The notes: a model not told the origin generated them from the letters alone. A stretch of DNA of 64,000 bases from Caballeronia terrestris (GCF_001544515.1 NZ_FCOL02000011.1:108735-172734); one strand, 5' to 3'; shown: positions 15,377 through 24,845, counted from the first letter of the stretch. Translations and numbers: made by a program.

Positions 15377-17062
15377 ATGAACTCCGATTCAGTTGCAGCA
15401 AGCCCCGCCGAAGAGACGCCGGAACTGGCGGCGAAAGCGGCCAAGAAAGCGCCGAAGAAAAAGACAGCCAGGCGAGACCAGCCGTACTTCGATCCAGTCG
15501 CCTACGGCAACGGCCCCGACGATTCCGTCGAAGCCACCGAAGCCGACGAGAACGCCGCCGTCACGCATCACTCGGTGACGGTCGGCGGGGCGAAGATCGC
15601 CTATGCCGCGACGGTCGGGCATCTCGTCACGGTCGATCCGAGCAGTTCGAAGCCCGACGCGAAAATGTTCTACGTCGCGTTCACGAAGGACAACCAGAAG
15701 GCCGAACAGCGCGCCGTCACGTTTTTCTACAACGGCGGGCCGGGTTCGTCGTCGGTGTTCGTGCTGCTCGGATCGTTCGCGCCGCGCCGCATCAAGACGT
15801 CGATGCCGAGTTTCACGCCGCCCGCGCCCTACCAGATGGAGGACAACTCCGACAGCCTGATCGACAAGAGCGATCTCGTGTTCATTAATCCGGTCGGGAC
15901 GGGCTATTCGGCGGCGATCGCGCCGAACAAGAACCGCGATTTCTGGGGCGTCGATCAGGACGCCGATTCCATCAAGCAGTTCATCAAGCGCTATCTGACG
16001 AAGAACAATCGCTGGAACTCACCGAAATTCCTGTTCGGCGAGTCGTACGGCACAGCGCGCAGTTGCGTGCTCGCTTACCGGCTGCACGAGGATGGCGTCG
16101 ATCTGAACGGCATCACGCTGCAATCGTCGATTCTGGATTACCGGCAGGCGGGCAATCCGGTCGGCGCGCTGCCGACCGCCGCCGCCGACGCGTGGTACCA
16201 CAAGAGACTCGACGTCCACCCGCGCCCGACGAATCTGGAAGCGTTCGCGGAGGAAGTCGCGGAGTTCGCGCGCACGGATTATCTGAACGCGCTGCGCAAG
16301 TTTCCGCAGACCGACGATGACGTCGTGCAGAAACTCTCGGAATACACCGGCATCGACAAGGCGACGCTGCTCGCGTGGAGTCTCGACATCGCCGCCTACG
16401 ACAGCCGCGGCAACTCGCTTTTCCTGACGACGCTGCTGAAATCGAAGGGGCAGGCGCTCGGCTCGTACGACGGACGCGTGATCGGCGTGTCGAGCGGGAT
16501 CGCGGGCAAGATCGACCCTAACTCCGGCGGCAACGACCCGACGATGACGGCGGTGAGCGGCGTCTACACGTCGATGTGGAATTCCTACCTGAACGAGCAG
16601 TTGAAATTTACCTCGACATCCTCGTTCACCGATCTCAACGATCAGGCGTTCCTCAATTGGGATTTCAAGCACACGGACCCGACCGGCGCGCAAAAGGGCG
16701 TCGATTCGAAGGGCAATATCATTCTGTATACGGCGGGCGATCTGGCGGCGGTTATGGCGCTGAACGTGGATTTGAAGGTGCTCGCGGCGAATGGGATGTA
16801 TGACTTCGTGACACCGTTCTACCAGACGGTACTCGATCTGCAGCAGATGCCGCTGATCGATAAAACCGTGCGGCAGAATCTGTCGGCGACGTTCTATCCG
16901 TCAGGGCACATGGTCTATCTCGATGGTGGATCGCGCACGCAGTTGAAAAAAGACCTCGCGACGATGTACGAAGCGGCGACGACGAACGCCGTCGCGATGA
17001 ACCGCATCATCGCGCTGCAGGATATGACGGCGGCAAAGATGAATGAGGCGGTCAAGCGTTAG
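15377..17062 (+). CDS. S10-family serine carboxypeptidase-like protein
   Basis: A 561-residue alpha/beta-hydrolase of peptidase family S10. FYNGGPGSSS (118-126) is the oxyanion-region signature, GESYGT places nucleophile Ser223, NGMYDF gives Asp476 and SGHMVY gives His511, so all three catalytic residues are present. The N-terminal 35 residues are Ala/Lys-rich (KAAKKAPKKKTARR) and lack a hydrophobic signal segment. Family members are carboxypeptidases active at acid pH, which fits the S53 acid peptidase 51 bases upstream. Bacterial S10 proteins are poorly characterised, so an esterase or acyltransferase role is also possible. Confidence 0.9.
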   Translation: MNSDSVAASPAEETPELAAKAAKKAPKKKTARRDQPYFDPVAYGNGPDDSVEATEADENAAVTHHSVTVGGAKIAYAATVGHLVTVDPSSSKPDAKMFYVAFTKDNQKAEQRAVTFFYNGGPGSSSVFVLLGSFAPRRIKTSMPSFTPPAPYQMEDNSDSLIDKSDLVFINPVGTGYSAAIAPNKNRDFWGVDQDADSIKQFIKRYLTKNNRWNSPKFLFGESYGTARSCVLAYRLHEDGVDLNGITLQSSILDYRQAGNPVGALPTAAADAWYHKRLDVHPRPTNLEAFAEEVAEFARTDYLNALRKFPQTDDDVVQKLSEYTGIDKATLLAWSLDIAAYDSRGNSLFLTTLLKSKGQALGSYDGRVIGVSSGIAGKIDPNSGGNDPTMTAVSGVYTSMWNSYLNEQLKFTSTSSFTDLNDQAFLNWDFKHTDPTGAQKGVDSKGNIILYTAGDLAAVMALNVDLKVLAANGMYDFVTPFYQTVLDLQQMPLIDKTVRQNLSATFYPSGHMVYLDGGSRTQLKKDLATMYEAATTNAVAMNRIIALQDMTAAKMNEAVKR

Positions 17063-17102
17063 CCGAGCGGCCGAGTAGCGCGTAAACACGTTCGGCGTTA
17101 AA

Positions 17103-17128
17103 CTGGCCTATGCCATAGCATAGGCCAG
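17103..17128. promoter_or_regulatory. Perfect palindrome overlapping the vapB ribosome binding site
   Basis: Eleven-base arms CTGGCCTATGC (17103-17113) and GCATAGGCCAG (17118-17128) around a 4-base centre CATA. The right arm runs into the AGGAG ribosome binding site (17127-17131) of vapB. VapBC complexes usually repress their own promoter through such palindromes, so this is the likely operator. Confidence 0.75.
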
Positions 17129-17139
17129 GAGTCATCATC

Positions 17140-17379
17140 ATGCCTACAACCGCTAGCCGACACGTTCGGCTGTTTCGCAACGGCCGCAATCAGGCCATCC
17201 GCATCCCTCGGGAATTCGAGCTGCCGGGCGACGAAGCCGTCATCCGGCGCGAGGGCGTGAATCTCATCATCGAGCCGCTGAAAGCCGTGCCGCTGCGCGA
17301 TCTGCTGACGCAGTGGTCCCCGCTCGACGAAGATTTTCCCGACATCGACAACTTGCCAGCCGAGCCGGTGGACCTGTGA
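17140..17379 (+). CDS. vapB: VapB antitoxin (AbrB/SpoVT-like)
   Basis: A 79-residue antitoxin. The swapped-hairpin DNA-binding domain is evident in RHVRLFRNGRNQAIRIPREF and ELPGDEAVIRREG, followed by the acidic, flexible C-terminal tail (PLDEDFPDIDNLPAEP) that blocks the toxin active site. It is the first gene of a two-gene toxin-antitoxin operon; its TGA overlaps the vapC ATG by one base (TGATG). A strong palindrome covers its leader and probably mediates autorepression. Confidence 0.92.
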   Translation: MPTTASRHVRLFRNGRNQAIRIPREFELPGDEAVIRREGVNLIIEPLKAVPLRDLLTQWSPLDEDFPDIDNLPAEPVDL

Positions 17380-17786
17380 TGCCGCGTTATCTGCTCGACA
17401 CCAACATCATCTCGGACGCCATCCGGAACACGCGCGGCTCGTGCGCCGAGCGCATCGGCGATACGCAGCCCGACGACATCTGCACGTCGATCATCGTGGC
17501 GGCGGAATTGCGCTTCGGCGTGGAGAAGAAGGGCTCGGCGGAACTGGCGGATCGCGTCGACCGGGCGCTCGCGAGCATCGAAGTCGTGCCGCTTTCCGTC
17601 GATGCCGATAGCGCGTACGGAAAACTCCGCGCCGATCTCGAACGCGACGGCAAGGTGATCGGAGCGAACGACATGCTGATCGCCGCGCACGCGCTTGCGA
17701 TCGACGCGATCCTCGTCACCGACAACACCGCCGAGTTCTCGCGCATCCCGGAACTGAGTCTGGAAAACTGGCTGGTCCGCGCCTGA
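17379..17786 (+). CDS. vapC: VapC toxin (PIN-domain ribonuclease)
   Basis: A 135-residue PIN-domain endoribonuclease. The acidic metal-binding residues are present: Asp7 in YLLDTNI, Glu43 in VAAELRFG, Asp98 in [10 protein letters not shown] and Asp115 in LVTDNTAEF. VapC toxins typically cut initiator tRNA or a ribosomal RNA loop to stop translation. The start at 17379 is defined by its one-base overlap with the vapB stop; the module is complete and looks functional. Confidence 0.92.
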   Translation: MPRYLLDTNIISDAIRNTRGSCAERIGDTQPDDICTSIIVAAELRFGVEKKGSAELADRVDRALASIEVVPLSVDADSAYGKLRADLERDGKVIGANDMLIAAHALAIDAILVTDNTAEFSRIPELSLENWLVRA

Positions 17787-17871
17787 CGCGCTCGCCGCAG
17801 GAACACAAGTTGCGCCTCATGGCGTGACGCTATCCAAAGCGCCAGGCCATTTGTCACCTTGGAGTTCCCCG

Positions 17872-19995
17872 ATGCCGACCCAGAAAAAGACGGCAAGCGC
17901 CGTCGCCAGCACCCCGTCGCAAGGCAATACCAATCAAAAGCTCGAGAGCCTCGAACAATTTCGCTCCGATGCGACTAATCAGGCCCTGACGACCAATCAG
18001 GGCGTCAAGGTTTCCGACAACCAGAACACGCTCAAAGCCGGCCCGCGCGGCCCATCGCTGCTCGAAGATTTCATCATGCGTGAAAAAATCACGCACTTCG
18101 ACCACGAGCGCATTCCCGAGCGGATCGTCCACGCGCGCGGCTCCGCCGCCCACGGCGTATTCAAAGTCTACGAATCGCAGGCCGCGCTGACGAAAGCTGC
18201 GTTCCTGCAGGACCCGTCGAAGGAAACACCCGTCTACGTGCGCTTCTCGACCGTGCAGGGCTCGCGCGGCTCGGCCGACACCGTGCGCGACGTGCGCGGC
18301 TTCGCGGTCAAGTTCTACACCGAGGAGGGCAATTTCGACCTGGTCGGCAACAACATGCCGGTGTTCTTCATCCAGGACGCGATCAAGTTTCCCGACTTTG
18401 TCCACGCCGTGAAGCCGGAGCCGCACAACGAAATGCCGCAGGGCGGCTCCGCCCACGACACCTTCTGGGACTTCGTCTCGCTCGTGCCCGAATCGGCGCA
18501 CATGGTGCTCTGGACGATGTCCGACCGCGCCATCCCGAAAAGCCTGCGCACGATGGAAGGCTTCGGCATTCACACGTTCCGCTTTGTCAACGCCGAGGGC
18601 AAAGGTCGCTTCGTCAAGTTCCATTGGCGGCCGACCATCGGCTCGGCGTCGCTTCTGTGGGACGAAGCGCAGAAGCTCGCCGGCAAGGATTGCGACTTCC
18701 ATCGCCGCGATCTGTGGGACGCGATCGACATGGGCGACTTTCCGGAGTGGGAACTGGGCGTGCAGATCGTCGAGGAAGAGGACGAGCACAAGTTCCCGTT
18801 CGATTTGCTCGATCCGACCAAGATCATCCCCGAGGAACTCGTGCCGCTGCAGATGATCGGCAAGATGACGCTCAACCGTAATCCGGACAATTTCTTCGCC
18901 GAGACCGAGCAGGTCGCGTTTTGTCCTGGACACATCGTGCCGGGACTCGATTTCTCAAACGATCCGCTGCTGCAAGGACGTCTTTTTTCCTACACCGATA
19001 CGCAGATCAGCCGTCTCGGCGGCCCGAACTTCCACGAGATTCCGATCAATCGCCCGATCGCGCCGCTGCACAACGGCCAGCGCGACGCGATGCATCGCAT
19101 GACGATCGACAAGGGACAGGCTTCGTACGAACCGAATTCGATCGACGGCGGCTGGCCTAAGGAAACCGCGCCGGCAGCCGCGGGCGGCGGTTTCGAGACT
19201 TACACGGAGCGCGTCGAAGGCTCGAAGATCCGCGTGCGCAGCCCGTCGTTCATCGACCATTACTCGCAGGCGACGCTTTTCTGGAACAGCATGACGCAGC
19301 CGGAGAAGGATCACATCGTCGGCGCGTATTCGTTCGAGTTGAGCAAGGTCGAGCGGAAGCCGATCCGCGAGCGGCAGCTCGGCATCCTCGCCAATATCGA
19401 CGACGTTCTGGTGGCGCGCGTCGCCGAGAATCTCGGCTTGCCGGTGCCGAAGAAAAGCGCGGGTGCCGATGAACTGGGCACGGCGTCGGTGGCGGAGTCG
19501 CCTGCGCTGTCGATCGTCGCGAAGACGCCGCCTTCGGTGAAAACGCGCAAGGTCGCGATCCTCGCCGCGAAGGGCGCCGATGCCGCCAGCATCAAGGCCG
19601 TAAAGGACGCGCTCAAGGCGGAGGGCGCGCACGCGAAGGTGATCGCGCCGGTGCTCGGGACGCTCGAGGGCGGCATCGAAGTCGACGCGACGATTCTCGC
19701 AATGCCGTCGATCATGTTCGACGGCGTGGTGATCGCGGGCGGGAAGGGCAGTGCGAAGACGCTGTCGGAGTCGGGCGACGCGCGGCACTTCGTGCTGGAG
19801 GCGTTCAAGCACCTGAAGTCCATCGGCGCGATCGGCGATGGCGAGGACGTGCTGGCGGCCGCGCACCTTCCGACGGGAGATGACGGTGTGAGCGTCGGCG
19901 GCGATGCGAAAACCGTGATGACGAAGTTCATCGAGGCGCTGGGCAAGCATCGCGTTTGGTCGCGGGCGCAGAAGGCGGAGAGCGTGCCGGCTTGA
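17872..19995 (+). CDS. katE: Large-subunit catalase (HPII/KatE type)
   Basis: A 707-residue monofunctional catalase that breaks hydrogen peroxide into water and oxygen. The heme pocket is visible: His87 in [12 protein letters not shown], the Asn in [11 protein letters not shown] and the proximal Tyr in [19 protein letters not shown]. The C-terminal ~150 residues ([21 protein letters not shown] onward) form the extra flavodoxin/DJ-1-like domain that distinguishes KatE from small catalases. The ATG at 17872 is preceded by GGAG at 17861-17864. Stationary-phase or oxidative control is usual for the family; no site was identified here. Confidence 0.95.
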   Translation: MPTQKKTASAVASTPSQGNTNQKLESLEQFRSDATNQALTTNQGVKVSDNQNTLKAGPRGPSLLEDFIMREKITHFDHERIPERIVHARGSAAHGVFKVYESQAALTKAAFLQDPSKETPVYVRFSTVQGSRGSADTVRDVRGFAVKFYTEEGNFDLVGNNMPVFFIQDAIKFPDFVHAVKPEPHNEMPQGGSAHDTFWDFVSLVPESAHMVLWTMSDRAIPKSLRTMEGFGIHTFRFVNAEGKGRFVKFHWRPTIGSASLLWDEAQKLAGKDCDFHRRDLWDAIDMGDFPEWELGVQIVEEEDEHKFPFDLLDPTKIIPEELVPLQMIGKMTLNRNPDNFFAETEQVAFCPGHIVPGLDFSNDPLLQGRLFSYTDTQISRLGGPNFHEIPINRPIAPLHNGQRDAMHRMTIDKGQASYEPNSIDGGWPKETAPAAAGGGFETYTERVEGSKIRVRSPSFIDHYSQATLFWNSMTQPEKDHIVGAYSFELSKVERKPIRERQLGILANIDDVLVARVAENLGLPVPKKSAGADELGTASVAESPALSIVAKTPPSVKTRKVAILAAKGADAASIKAVKDALKAEGAHAKVIAPVLGTLEGGIEVDATILAMPSIMFDGVVIAGGKGSAKTLSESGDARHFVLEAFKHLKSIGAIGDGEDVLAAAHLPTGDDGVSVGGDAKTVMTKFIEALGKHRVWSRAQKAESVPA

Positions 19996-20346
19996 TTGCG
20001 GGCGTGGCTTGGGCGTAAGAGTGGAGAATCCCCCGGCCTCGGTTGGGGGATTCGAACAAGGCGAAGTCTTCTTCGGCCACGATTCCGCCGCGCCCGGCAT
20101 GACGATCAATGGCTTGTAGGCGTAGCGCCCGATGGCGCGCTGAACATTCCGCTTACGGCGCGATACGTGCGCACGACGGGGACGCTCGCAGCGGGCCCGG
20201 TTAAGGCGCTCGCCATTTTCACGACGTCTTATATCTAGCGGCCGATGGGCAGTCGCATCGCCGTTTGCCGTTCCACAAAATAATTTGAGACACTGGCCGG
20301 ACCGATACTCCAGGCATCCGGCTTGTCTCGTTTCGCCTTTCTCTCC
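19996..20346. other. Intergenic stretch between katE and the hybrid kinase
   Basis: About 350 bases with no supported gene. It holds a 9-base perfect stem-loop (GAATCCCCC 20026-20034 with GGGGGATTC 20045-20053) that may end katE transcription, though no T run follows. The promoter of the hybrid kinase should lie toward the right end, and a possible upstream TTG start of that gene is at 20323. Confidence 0.5.
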
Positions 20347-23300
20347 ATGCGCGGCGCGCGTTTCGTTTTTTGCGCGCTGCTCTTCGCCGCTTGTTGCGGC
20401 CTTGCGCCGGCGGCGCAGGGCGGGTGGGTCGTGGGCGCGGTGCCCGGCGCGGTCCCGCCGCTCGATTTGAGCGGTCAGCCGGCTGTTGTTGGCGCGCCGA
20501 GCGCAGCCAGCACGCCGCCGGGATTTGGCACGCAGGCCGCAGCCGGCACGCCGCCGGTGTTCAGCACGCAGGCCGAAGCCAGCACGTCGCCGCTATCCAC
20601 CGCGCAGACCGCAGCCAGCACCCAAACCGCAGCCAAAATGCAGTCCACCGTGCGCGGCATCTCAGCCGATTTCGCCGCCGAAATCGCGAAGTCGCTCGGC
20701 CTGGCGCTCGAATGGCGCGTCTATCCCGATCGCCGGTCGATGCTGGCCGCCCTCGCGCGCGGCGAGATCGACGCTGCGACGACCGCCACCGGCAATGACG
20801 CCGGCCCGCCGGTCATCCTTTCGCGTCCCTACGTTCCGACGAAGCAGGTCCACGTCGAGTCGCGCCAGAAGCACGCAACGACCGGCCGTATCGCTTACGT
20901 CGAAGGACAGACGTCACCTGAACGGGTGCGCTCGGCCTATCCCGCCCTGCGGCCGACGGGCTATCGCAACGTCGCGGAGGCGCTGCTGGCGGCATCGATC
21001 GGCGATGCCGATGCGTTCGTCGGCGATTACGTCACGACGGCCTACGCGATCGATCACTTCGCGCTGACCAGCCTCGCGATCACGGGCTTCGCGCCCTTCG
21101 ATGAAGGCGGCTATAGCTTTGCGTTCGCGTCTGGGCGGCCGGAAGCGGCGGCGCTGCGGGAACGCGTCGATAACGCGATGGCTGGGCTGCCGCCGCGTTT
21201 CCTGCTCGAAATTCATGCGCGCTGGGGTGCGACGGGGACCGCCGTCAGTTTCGACGAGCCGCTCGTCTTCACCGGCGAAGAACGCGCGTGGATCGCCACG
21301 CATCCTGTGGTCCGCTATTCGACGCTTGCGCGCGCCGCGCCGCTCGCATTTCGTGACGCGAACGGGCGCGCGGCGGGATCGGCGGCGGATGTGCTCGATG
21401 CCGTCGCACGCTTGACGGGCTTGCGGTTCGAGGCGCGCATGCACGCCTCGACGGAGGAGGTCGACCGGGATCTGCGTGATGGGTTAGCGGCGTTGACGCC
21501 GCTGGCTCGGGGGGCTGTGGTGCCTCTTGCGCCCGACGCGAGCGTCGCGCCAGGTGCGCACATGACGAATGTCGCTTCAGCCGCGAATGAAGCGGCAGGG
21601 ACGAACGCCACGAACGCCACAAACGCCACAAACGCCACAAACGCCACAAACGCAAACACCGCCCCCGGCCCATCTGGCTTCTACACCCGCCCCTACGGCG
21701 AAGGTTTTTTCGTAGTCGTCACGCGCGCGGGCGCCGCGCCGCTGCGCGATGCCGAAGCACTCACCCACGCTCGCGTCGCTGTCCCCGCCGGCCTCTTCGT
21801 CGCCTCGATGGTGCACAATCGACTGCCGCAGGCGAAGATCATCGAGACACCCACCTTCGACGCCCAGTTCGCCGCCGTCGCGAAGGGCCGCGCGGATGCC
21901 GCCGTCGCCGACATGGCCTTCGCCGGATACGCCGTCGCGAACGCGTATCGCGGACGGCTCGCGATCACCGGCGCCTTCTCCAACGAACCCGTCCCCTACA
22001 GCTTCCTCGTCTCGGCGCGCGAGCCGATGCTCGCCAGCATCATGAACCGCGCGCTCGATCACCTGCAGCCCGCTGAACTCGATGCAATCCGTCGCCACTG
22101 GGCGCTCGGCGGTCATCCCGAGACGCTCTGGGAGCGGCGCCGCCCGCAGATCGCGCTCGGCGCCGCGCTCGCGTTTGGCGTGCTGCTGCTCCTGACCGGC
22201 TGGGCGGTGTCGCTGCGCGCGCAGATCGCACGGCGGGTCGCGGCGGAGGCGGCGATGCGCGCGGCCAAGGAGGAGGCCGAGACCGCGAACCGCGCAAAAT
22301 CGACCTTCCTCGCGACGATGAGCCACGAAATCCGCACGCCGATGAACGCCGTCCTCGGCCTGCTGGAACTCGAATTGCGCAGTCCGGGCGAGCGCGCCGC
22401 CACCGAACGCTCGCTCGCGATCGCGCATCAGGCCGCGCGCGACCTGCTCGGCCTGATCGACGACATTCTCGACGTCGCGAAACTCGAGGCCGAGCGGCTC
22501 GTCCTCGCGCCCGCGCCGGTCGAACTCGATGCGTGGGCGGCGGGCGTCGTAGCGATCTACGGGCCAGCAGCGCGCGGGAAGGGCGTTGCGCTCGTCGTCG
22601 AAAAAAGCGGGGAGCCGGGCCCCGTCTGGGTCGAAGCCGATGCACAGCGCCTGCGCCAGGTGGCCGGCAACCTGCTGTCGAATGCGATCAAGTTCACGGC
22701 CGAGGGCGGCGTAACGCTTCAATACAGCGCCGGCGATGTCGTGGACGGTGCGCGCGAGGTGCTGATCGCGGTGTCGGATACGGGCATCGGCATGACGGCC
22801 GCGCAGCAGGCGGCGATCTTCGCGCCGTTCGTGCAGGCGCACGCGGACCCTGTCGGCCGGTATGGCGGCACGGGCCTTGGCCTCACGATCTGCCGCCGGC
22901 TCGTGACGATGATGGGCGGCACGATCGAGGTATCGAGCGAGGCGGGGCGCGGGAGTTGTTTCACTGTGCGCGTGGTACTGCCGGTGGCACCGGCGGTGGC
23001 TCCCACCGCACCGGAACCGGCGCTGCAGCCGGACGGGGCGGGGCTCGCGGGCCTGTGCGCGCTCGTCGTCGACGATCATCCGGCCAACCGGCTCGTGCTC
23101 GGCAGCCAGCTCACGGAACTGGGGTGCGCCGTGCGGACGGCGAACGATGGTGCAGAAGGCCTCGCCCGCTGGCGCGCGGAACAAGCGGACATCGATCTGA
23201 TCCTCACCGATTGCCAGATGCCCGTGATGGACGGCGTCGAGATGACTCGCGCGATCCGGGTGGCGGAGGCGGCGGGAGCAGATGGGCCGGTGCCGATCAT

Positions 23301-23871
23301 CGGCGTGACGGCGGACGCGCAGCCCGAGATGGCGGCGCAGGCGGTCATCGCGGGGATGACTGCCTGTCTCGTCAAGCCGGTGGGGATGGAGGAACTTCGG
23401 CGGGCGTTGGTGATGGCGGTGGGAGGAATTCAGCGTGGGCTGCGACGACCGGAGGCGCGAAACCAGGCGCAGTCGCAACCTTCGACAGAAAGGCAACCCC
23501 ACGAAAGCCCGCAAGCAGAACACGAGACCCCCTTCGACCACACCCTGATCGACGGCTACGGCCCCCAGGCTGCCACTCTCGTCGATGCACTCCAAACCGC
23601 CAACGCCCAAGACTTCGACGATGCCCGCGACGCCTTTGCCCTCTGCGACTACGATCGTCTGCGCGAGACTGCGCACCGGATGAAGGGCGCGGCGTTCGTG
23701 GTCGGCGCGACGCCGTTTGCGCACGCGTGCGTCGCGCTTCAACACGCCTGCCAACGCGCACTTGACGGCGATCGCAACGGCGAGGACGACGAGCAAATCG
23801 CGGCGGCGTTCCGCGAGTTCATCGAAAGAGGTGCCGCGCTCGACGCCGCGCTGTCGCAACGCGTGATGTGA
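20347..23871 (+). CDS. BvgS-like hybrid histidine kinase with two periplasmic sensor domains
   Basis: About 1174 residues. A signal-like N-terminus (MRGARFVFCALLFAACCGLA) precedes two SBP_bac_3 (Venus flytrap) domains and one TM segment (IALGAALAFGVLLLLTGWAV). In the cytoplasm are HisKA (His660 in ATMSHEIRTPMNAV), HATPase (NLLSNAIKFT, DTGIGM, GTGLGLTI), a receiver (Asp955 in LILTDCQMPVMDG) and an HPt domain (His1110 in ETAHRMKG). This is the BvgS/EvgS phosphorelay layout, here without a clear PAS domain. Ala/Thr-rich repeats interrupt both flytraps. No response regulator gene lies nearby, so the partner is elsewhere. An in-frame TTG at 20323 is an alternative start. Confidence 0.88.
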   Translation: MRGARFVFCALLFAACCGLAPAAQGGWVVGAVPGAVPPLDLSGQPAVVGAPSAASTPPGFGTQAAAGTPPVFSTQAEASTSPLSTAQTAASTQTAAKMQSTVRGISADFAAEIAKSLGLALEWRVYPDRRSMLAALARGEIDAATTATGNDAGPPVILSRPYVPTKQVHVESRQKHATTGRIAYVEGQTSPERVRSAYPALRPTGYRNVAEALLAASIGDADAFVGDYVTTAYAIDHFALTSLAITGFAPFDEGGYSFAFASGRPEAAALRERVDNAMAGLPPRFLLEIHARWGATGTAVSFDEPLVFTGEERAWIATHPVVRYSTLARAAPLAFRDANGRAAGSAADVLDAVARLTGLRFEARMHASTEEVDRDLRDGLAALTPLARGAVVPLAPDASVAPGAHMTNVASAANEAAGTNATNATNATNATNATNANTAPGPSGFYTRPYGEGFFVVVTRAGAAPLRDAEALTHARVAVPAGLFVASMVHNRLPQAKIIETPTFDAQFAAVAKGRADAAVADMAFAGYAVANAYRGRLAITGAFSNEPVPYSFLVSAREPMLASIMNRALDHLQPAELDAIRRHWALGGHPETLWERRRPQIALGAALAFGVLLLLTGWAVSLRAQIARRVAAEAAMRAAKEEAETANRAKSTFLATMSHEIRTPMNAVLGLLELELRSPGERAATERSLAIAHQAARDLLGLIDDILDVAKLEAERLVLAPAPVELDAWAAGVVAIYGPAARGKGVALVVEKSGEPGPVWVEADAQRLRQVAGNLLSNAIKFTAEGGVTLQYSAGDVVDGAREVLIAVSDTGIGMTAAQQAAIFAPFVQAHADPVGRYGGTGLGLTICRRLVTMMGGTIEVSSEAGRGSCFTVRVVLPVAPAVAPTAPEPALQPDGAGLAGLCALVVDDHPANRLVLGSQLTELGCAVRTANDGAEGLARWRAEQADIDLILTDCQMPVMDGVEMTRAIRVAEAAGADGPVPIIGVTADAQPEMAAQAVIAGMTACLVKPVGMEELRRALVMAVGGIQRGLRRPEARNQAQSQPSTERQPHESPQAEHETPFDHTLIDGYGPQAATLVDALQTANAQDFDDARDAFALCDYDRLRETAHRMKGAAFVVGATPFAHACVALQHACQRALDGDRNGEDDEQIAAAFREFIERGAALDAALSQRVM
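20503..20634 (+). repeat. 36-bp imperfect tandem repeat inside the hybrid kinase gene
   Basis: Three 36-bp units (starting 20503, 20539, 20575) plus a partial unit encode ASTPPGFGTQA-like blocks rich in Ala, Thr and Gln. They fall between the first strand of sensor domain 1 and the conserved VRGISADF helix, as an inserted loop. Confidence 0.75.
21601..21654 (+). repeat. 9-bp tandem repeat encoding Thr-Asn-Ala units
   Basis: Six 9-bp units (ACGAACGCC / ACAAACGCC) encode six Thr-Asn-Ala triplets inside sensor domain 2. Every unit keeps the frame, so copy-number change would alter linker length without breaking the protein. Confidence 0.85.
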
Positions 23872-23872
23872 G

Positions 23873-23897
23873 GCGGGCGAAAGCCCGCGTGTGTTTT
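23873..23897 (+). terminator. Terminator after the hybrid kinase gene
   Basis: Six-base GC arms GCGGGC and GCCCGC close a GAAA tetraloop right after the stop codon, followed by GTGTGTTTT. Confidence 0.65.
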
Positions 23898-23977
23898 AAT
23901 TGAGCCCGCACCCGTCTCAAAATCCGACCCCACGATCCAATGACCCCGCGTGCAACCCGCGCGCTTACATCCGACGC

Positions 23978-24526
23978 ATGAATCGAAGGCACACCGAGGC
24001 TCATCCGCCGCGCCCGGACCGCGCGCCCGGCGCGGCGGCTCCATCGCGCCGCACAGCCGCCCGATATCGCGCGCTCGCCGCAGCCCTTGCCGCGACGCTC
24101 GCCGCCGCGCCGCTCTACGCGCAGCGCGCCGAGTGGCTGGACCCGCGCATCTCGCAGACGACGATCGTCGATACGATTTGCGTCCCGGGTTACGTGGATC
24201 GGGTGTCGCCGTCGTTCGACGTCCAGATGCGACAGAAGGAGCGGCTGCTCAAGCAGCGGGGCGTCGATGCCGCGGTGGCGTCGGAATTCGCGCTCGATCA
24301 CCGGATGCCCGTGCTGCTCGGCGGCCTGCCGAGCGCGGCCGCCAATCTCGACCTGCGTCCGTGGGAAGGGCGTTCCGGCCAACGGCGCAAGGAGCGGCTG
24401 ACGGTATTCCTGAAACGCTGCGTCTGCACAGGCGATATGACGCTTGCCCAGGCGCAGGCTGCGATCGCCGGCGATTGGCCGAATCGCTATCCGAATCTGT
24501 CGAGTTTGACTTGCTCGGGGTCTTGA
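23978..24526 (+). CDS. Secreted HNH-like protein
   Basis: A 182-residue protein with an N-terminal arginine-rich stretch and a hydrophobic signal (ALAAALAATLAAAPLYAQ, cut near residue 49). The mature part has FALDHRMPVLLGGLPSAAANLDLRPW (105-129), which follows the DH...LGG...N pattern of HNH nucleases, then KERLTVFLKRCVCTGDMTLAQAQAAIAGDW, a tail that I recognise from a family of exported HNH-like proteins in proteobacteria. Only part of a full HNH metal site is evident, so nuclease activity is uncertain. Five or more cysteines (68, 148, 150, 179) suggest disulphides in the periplasm. The start at 23978 is chosen at the basic n-region of the signal. Confidence 0.7.
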   Translation: MNRRHTEAHPPRPDRAPGAAAPSRRTAARYRALAAALAATLAAAPLYAQRAEWLDPRISQTTIVDTICVPGYVDRVSPSFDVQMRQKERLLKQRGVDAAVASEFALDHRMPVLLGGLPSAAANLDLRPWEGRSGQRRKERLTVFLKRCVCTGDMTLAQAQAAIAGDWPNRYPNLSSLTCSGS

Positions 24527-24720
24527 ACGGCGCTGCGTCTTTGTCTCGAAATAATCGGGACAGTGTGCCGAAAAAATAGTCTCCGACCCGGCCGATCAAA
24601 ACACATCCCCGCCCCACAAGCCTCTCCCGCCGCCCGGCACAAAAAGTCAAAATGTCGCATACCAAGGGCCGTCGAGATAGCTAACATGTAGTTGTCTTAA
24701 AATAATTTTCCGGAGCCGCG

Positions 24721-24840
24721 ATGACCTTTTTGACCCTCGCCGTTTTGCTCGCCGGCGTCAGCCTCGCGTATGCGTCCCTGAGCCGTCGCAAAGCGCTCCA
24801 GCCGGCGCGAATCGCGCGGCGTGTTTATCGCGATCGGTGA
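24721..24840 (+). CDS. Small single-TM protein (39 residues)
   Basis: A 39-residue reading frame with one hydrophobic segment (TFLTLAVLLAGVSLAYASL) and a basic tail (RRKALQPARIARRVYRDR). It has GGAG 5 bases before the ATG (24712-24715) and its stop is 5 bases upstream of the next gene, which argues that it is translated and coupled. No homology is recognised; the positive-inside rule predicts a cytoplasmic C-terminus. Confidence 0.5.
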   Translation: MTFLTLAVLLAGVSLAYASLSRRKALQPARIARRVYRDR

Positions 24841-24845
24841 GCGCC

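Noticed and set aside
20026..20053. Stem-loop after katE considered as a full terminator
   Set aside because: The stem is perfect but no T run follows, so it is only mentioned in the intergenic entry.
20040..20118. A short plus-strand frame (GFEQGEVFFGHDSAAPGMTINGL) after katE, considered as the end of a decayed gene
   Set aside because: Only 23 residues, no start, no family match; treated as intergenic.
21601..21654. 9-bp repeats considered as a CRISPR or iteron cluster
   Set aside because: The repeats are contiguous, in frame and within a coding region; no replication gene is near.
21577..23859. A 760-residue minus-strand open frame across the hybrid kinase gene
   Set aside because: It mirrors the kinase frame and has no recognisable domain; the plus-strand frame carries all phosphorelay motifs.
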